DNA of 7,935 bases from FLUQ01 sp031548325. GTDB taxonomy: Bacteria > Desulfobacterota > Desulfovibrionia > Desulfovibrionales > Desulfovibrionaceae. Both the position numbers and the translations under genes were made by a program. The stretch spans positions 1 through 7,935 of the forward strand of contig JAVBRE010000027.1 of assembly GCA_031548325.1 (NCBI GenBank). Reading direction: 5' to 3'. The stretch's first letter is position 1, and each line of letters opens with the position of its first letter. Under the pieces are notes generated by a model. That model had not been told where the DNA came from. It was given only the letters and a program-made list of their open reading frames with translations, and ran no database searches. This document shows positions 5,081 through 7,935 of the stretch, in pieces.

Positions 5081-6502
5081 CTATTTGCCGATGCAAAAGC
5101 GCGAGAATACCCGCCCCAGAATGTCGTCCGTGGCGGCAAATCCCGTGATTTCCCCCAGATAGGCGGCTATGCTGTCCAGCCGCGCCCCGAACAGATCGCA
5201 AGACATGCCGGCCCGCATATCGGCGGCCAGAGCGTCGGCTTCAGCAAGAGCCGCGGCCAGAAGCTGCGACTGGCGCAAATTGGGCACCAAATCCCCTGCC
5301 TGCGGTTCACCCTGTTCTTTGTGCTGTTCCATGATGTGGGAACGCAGACGCTTGCACAGTTTTTCAAGCCCTTCGCCTGTTTTCGCCGACACGGCCACGA
5401 CGGGCAGATTCTGCCAGGTTTCGGCATCGCGCGCGGCGGCGGCCTCCACGGCGGGCAAGGTGTCGAGCTTGTTGCGCACCAGCATGATTCTTTCCCGGTG
5501 CGCGTCCATAAATTCTCGTTCCGCGTCTCTTAGTTCCGCGGCGACATCCAGGACCAGCAGAATGACTTCCGCCTGGTCCGCAAGCTCGAGAGTCCGGCTG
5601 ACTCCGGCCATCTCCACCGGATCGCGGCTGGCGCGCAGACCGGCCGTATCGGACAGGCGGATCAGCAGCCCGTCCAGGTTGACGGACTCTTCGATAAAAT
5701 CACGGGTTGTACCGGGAAGCGGAGAAACTATGGCCCGCTCGCGGCCGAGCAGCGCGTTGAGCAAACTGGATTTGCCCACGTTCACCCGGCCGGCCAGAAC
5801 GACGCTCACCCCTTCCTGCCAGTGTCTGGCGCGCGCATACCCCGCCAGCAACTCGCCGATGTCCTTTCGCATTTCCTCCAGCCCGGCGAAAAAATCCGCA
5901 AGGCCGAGGTGTTCGGCTTCCTCTTCAGGGAAATCAAGAGCCAGGGCGATGCGGGCGCGCAATTCCTCAACCCGGATGCGCAGTTCCTCCACCCGGCGGC
6001 CCATCAGGCCCGCAAGTTTGGCCTGGGCCAGACGCACCCCTTGACGCGCCGGCGCGGCTATCATTTCCGCCACGGCCTCGGCCTGGGTCAAGTCCAGTTT
6101 GCCGTTGGCAAAGGCGCGATAGGTGAACTCTCCCCGCTGCGCCGGACGCGCGCCGGACGCGCAGGCGGCCTCGACGACGGCCGTCAGCACAGCCTGCCCG
6201 CCATGGCAGTGAATTTCCCCCACATCCTCGCCGGTAAAAGTTCCCGGTCCCGGCATGAATACAGCCAGCACCTCGTCCAGGGGCTCGGACGCGCGCCCCT
6301 GCGCGGCCGGGGCATACGCCAGACCGTGCCGCAACATGCGCGGCGGCAGTTTTTTGGGAAAAGAGACGGGATCAGAAGACAGCAGGCGCTGCAAAATGGG
6401 CAGAGATTCAGGCCCGCTCAGGCGCACGACGCCTATCCCCCCCTGTCCGACAGGGGTGGCGATGGCGACAATCGTGCCGGCCAGAGAATACAGAGCGGCC
6501 AT
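5081..6502 (-). CDS. mnmE: MnmE (TrmE), tRNA U34 modification GTPase
   Basis: With MnmG, MnmE installs the 5-carboxymethylaminomethyl (or aminomethyl) group on wobble uridine of several tRNAs, using GTP, a folate one-carbon unit and glycine or ammonium. The 473-residue protein has the N-terminal folate-binding domain (about 5-125, starting YSLAGTIVAIATPVGQGGIG), a helical domain split around the G domain, and a Ras-like G domain (about 232-390). The G motifs are GRVNVGKS (238-245), TTRD (265-268), DTAG (285-288), NKLD (344-347) and SAK (372-374). The C-terminus ends in the canonical CIGK, whose cysteine is implicated in catalysis. Length is slightly above E. coli MnmE (454). It lies 21 bp after khpB, in the familiar yidC-jag-mnmE order, so it is likely expressed from the upstream operon promoter. 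Its ribosome site is weak, which may fit coupling. mnmG is not in the window. All motifs are intact. Confidence 0.98.
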   Translation of the reverse strand: MAALYSLAGTIVAIATPVGQGGIGVVRLSGPESLPILQRLLSSDPVSFPKKLPPRMLRHGLAYAPAAQGRASEPLDEVLAVFMPGPGTFTGEDVGEIHCHGGQAVLTAVVEAACASGARPAQRGEFTYRAFANGKLDLTQAEAVAEMIAAPARQGVRLAQAKLAGLMGRRVEELRIRVEELRARIALALDFPEEEAEHLGLADFFAGLEEMRKDIGELLAGYARARHWQEGVSVVLAGRVNVGKSSLLNALLGRERAIVSPLPGTTRDFIEESVNLDGLLIRLSDTAGLRASRDPVEMAGVSRTLELADQAEVILLVLDVAAELRDAEREFMDAHRERIMLVRNKLDTLPAVEAAAARDAETWQNLPVVAVSAKTGEGLEKLCKRLRSHIMEQHKEQGEPQAGDLVPNLRQSQLLAAALAEADALAADMRAGMSCDLFGARLDSIAAYLGEITGFAATDDILGRVFSRFCIGK

Positions 6503-6523
6503 GATACCCGGAACCCGGCCGAA

Positions 6524-7702
6524 TTATGCCGGTTTGTCTTGTTTGCGGCGCAAAGTGACGGCGACGCGTTTCATCTCGCCCTCGCCCTTGCTGTGGGTCT
6601 GCACAGCAGGATCATCCTGCAGGGTCAGATGAATTACCCGGCGGTGATATGAGCTGAGGGGACGCGTCAGTTGGGGTTTGCCGCCCGACTTGACCTTTTC
6701 GGCAAGCGAAAAGGCCAGATCGCGCAGACGTTCATCCTGGCGCTCTCTGTAGTCGCCCGCATCAATCTGAACCCGCACCAGGGCGTTCATGCGATTAGAA
6801 ACCATGCGCGTCGCCAGATATTGCAGCGAAGACAGCGTTTGGCCGTCCCGGCCGATAAGCAGGCCCGGATCTTCCAGGCCGCTGATGCTGACCCGAACCC
6901 GATCGTTTGCGCTGACAACCTCAATGTTCGCATCACCCAACAAGGGAAAAGTCAGACGTTTCGCCACCTCGCGGGTCACGGCCAGCAAGCTGTCCGAATC
7001 CAGTTGATCAAAGGGAACGCGGGGCAGTTCCTCGCCGCCGCCATCCCCGGCGTCCGCCGGAAAGAGTTCCGCTTTGCCCGCGCCGCCGTCTGGCCGGGCT
7101 TGTTCTCTGCGTTTGCCGCCCGACCCGGAATTTCCGGCAGAAGCGGTTCGGGCCGTTTCCTGCGGGCGGTTCCGTCGAGAACGCGCATCTTGCCCTTCCT
7201 TGCCGGGGCGTTTTTCGGGCTGGGGAACGGGAGCGCCGACAGGCGCTGTTTCAGCCGCGGCAGAACCTTTTCGCCCCCGGCCGCGCCTGGAAGACGATTG
7301 CCGTTCCCGGTGGGGGGCTTGCGCCGCCTCAGCCGCCGTTTCGGCTGCGGCCGGAGCAGAAGGCGCAACCTTCGGCGCGGACGCCGGCCGGGATTGCGGG
7401 GAAGACGCACTGTCGCGGCGTCCTTTTTCAGCCGGCGCTTTGGGCGCCGCAGGCGTCGCCGGAGCGCGGGCGGGCTCTTCCTTCCTGCCGCCCGCCACGT
7501 CCAGTTCGTCAAACACGCTGCCCAATTCCACCTGACGGGCTCTGATCAATGCTTTGCGCGCGCCAACCAGTCCGAAAATGCCGCCTTTGGCATCACTGAT
7601 GATGTCTATTTCCAGCTTTTCCCGTGGCGAATCATAAAAAGCGCAGGCGTCCCGTATAGCTTCATCAAGGGTTTTCCCTTGAAATTCCCTGTAATCGCTC
7701 AT
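6524..7702 (-). CDS. khpB: KhpB/Jag (SpoIIIJ-associated) KH-R3H RNA-binding protein
   Basis: KhpB (Jag, EloR) binds RNA through a KH and an R3H domain and in other bacteria acts post-transcriptionally with KhpA in cell elongation and envelope control. The 392-residue protein has an N-terminal Jag_N domain (about 1-55, with KTLDEAI and GIFGLVGARKA), then a ~165-residue low-complexity linker rich in Ala, Pro, Arg, Gly and Glu (about 65-230). Next comes the KH domain (about 240-310) with the GxxG loop in LLIGRDGQTL (281-290). The R3H domain (about 318-385) has R354-x3-H358 within SYHRRVIH. The start at 7702 fits the Jag_N beginning, and GGGAAGG lies just before it on the minus strand. It lies 21 bp after yidC and 21 bp before mnmE. 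The linker is far longer than in Gram-positive Jag (about 200-330 residues total) and is likely disordered; its basic patches could bind RNA. Domain identity is clear, the detailed role inferred. Confidence 0.95.
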   Translation of the reverse strand: MSDYREFQGKTLDEAIRDACAFYDSPREKLEIDIISDAKGGIFGLVGARKALIRARQVELGSVFDELDVAGGRKEEPARAPATPAAPKAPAEKGRRDSASSPQSRPASAPKVAPSAPAAAETAAEAAQAPHRERQSSSRRGRGRKGSAAAETAPVGAPVPQPEKRPGKEGQDARSRRNRPQETARTASAGNSGSGGKRREQARPDGGAGKAELFPADAGDGGGEELPRVPFDQLDSDSLLAVTREVAKRLTFPLLGDANIEVVSANDRVRVSISGLEDPGLLIGRDGQTLSSLQYLATRMVSNRMNALVRVQIDAGDYRERQDERLRDLAFSLAEKVKSGGKPQLTRPLSSYHRRVIHLTLQDDPAVQTHSKGEGEMKRVAVTLRRKQDKPA

Positions 7703-7723
7703 AAAACCTTCCCGGCGGCCAAG

Positions 7724-7935
7724 CTACGCCCGGCGCAGCTGCCACCATTGTTGGGCGATAGAAATCACGTTGTTGGCCAGCCAGTAAATAACCAACCCCG
7801 AAGGAAATCCCAGGAACAGGAAGGTAAAGACCACGGGCATGATCAACATGATCTTCTGCTGGGTCGGGTCCCCCGCCGCGGGAGTCATGAGCTGCTGCAA
7901 AAACATGGTGCCGCCCATGATCAACGGCGTGATGT
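7724..7935 (-). CDS. yidC: YidC membrane protein insertase, C-terminal part only
   Basis: The minus-strand frame enters from the right edge and covers the last 70 residues, so the N-terminus and most domains are missing. The visible part carries the conserved YidC/Oxa1 pattern: PLIMGGTMFLQQLMTP, then GDPTQQKIMLIMPVVFTFLF, then FPSGLVIYWLANNVISIAQQ. It ends LRRA and covers the final transmembrane helices and the short cytoplasmic tail. YidC inserts and folds inner-membrane proteins, with or without the Sec translocon. It heads the run yidC-khpB-mnmE with 21 bp to khpB. The tail after the last helix is very short. Identification is secure despite the truncation, because both the motif order and the conserved neighbours agree. 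Confidence 0.96.
   Translation of the reverse strand, partial: ITPLIMGGTMFLQQLMTPAAGDPTQQKIMLIMPVVFTFLFLGFPSGLVIYWLANNVISIAQQWWQLRRA

Noticed and set aside
5169..6044. Ser/Arg-rich 291-codon plus-strand frame opposite mnmE
   Set aside because: It is the antisense complement of mnmE, whose GTPase motifs are complete on the minus strand.
1..7935. CRISPR array, insertion sequence or rRNA
   Set aside because: No regularly spaced repeats, transposase motifs, terminal inverted repeats of useful length, or rRNA-like sequence were seen.

Overview
The window looks like chromosomal DNA of a GC-rich, flagellated or chemotactic Gram-negative bacterium. A sulfate-reducer-like deltaproteobacterium (Desulfovibrionaceae) is the best guess. 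This is an inference from three things: the yidC-jag(khpB)-mnmE order, a khpB with a very long Ala/Pro/Arg-rich linker, and a HEAT-repeat gene in tandem with a stand-alone cheB. No marker gene settles the taxonomy.

Layout. Positions 1-1745 (minus strand) hold a two-gene chemotaxis unit: cheB, with a GTG start and a good Shine-Dalgarno, followed 21 bp later by a HEAT-repeat protein that runs off the left edge. A 288-bp intergenic stretch leads to a plus-strand tRNA-Pro(CGG) at 2034-2110 with an encoded CCA, closed by a perfect 12-bp terminator hairpin. From about 2154 to 3931 lies an accessory pocket. It contains about 500 bp of broken, frame-hopping coding-like sequence, a possible 42-codon gene, a well-preserved mazEF toxin-antitoxin operon behind a 19-bp palindromic operator, and the first ~49 codons of a LysR-type regulator that ends abruptly (minus strand). 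The LysR fragment is coupled by an ATGA overlap to a 42-codon ORF of unknown nature. Core genes resume with a Tat-exported NodB/CE4-type polysaccharide deacetylase (plus, 4100-5071). It converges, with 9 bp between stop codons, on a minus-strand unit yidC (partial) - khpB/jag - mnmE, the conserved membrane-insertase / RNA-binding / tRNA-modification block often found near oriC.

How the parts fit. The minus-strand block yidC-khpB-mnmE has 21-bp gaps between genes and reads as one operon. YidC inserts membrane proteins, KhpB binds RNA, and MnmE modifies the tRNA wobble uridine. CheB and the HEAT protein form a second minus-strand operon. The tRNA-Pro end plus the fragments, mazEF and truncated lysR suggest an old insertion hot spot beside a tRNA gene that has since eroded. 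I saw no complete integrase, transposase, CRISPR array or repeated tRNA end in the window. I did not find a clearly novel system. The items most worth a second look are the decayed pocket, the mazEF operator, and the lysR scar facing the deacetylase gene.
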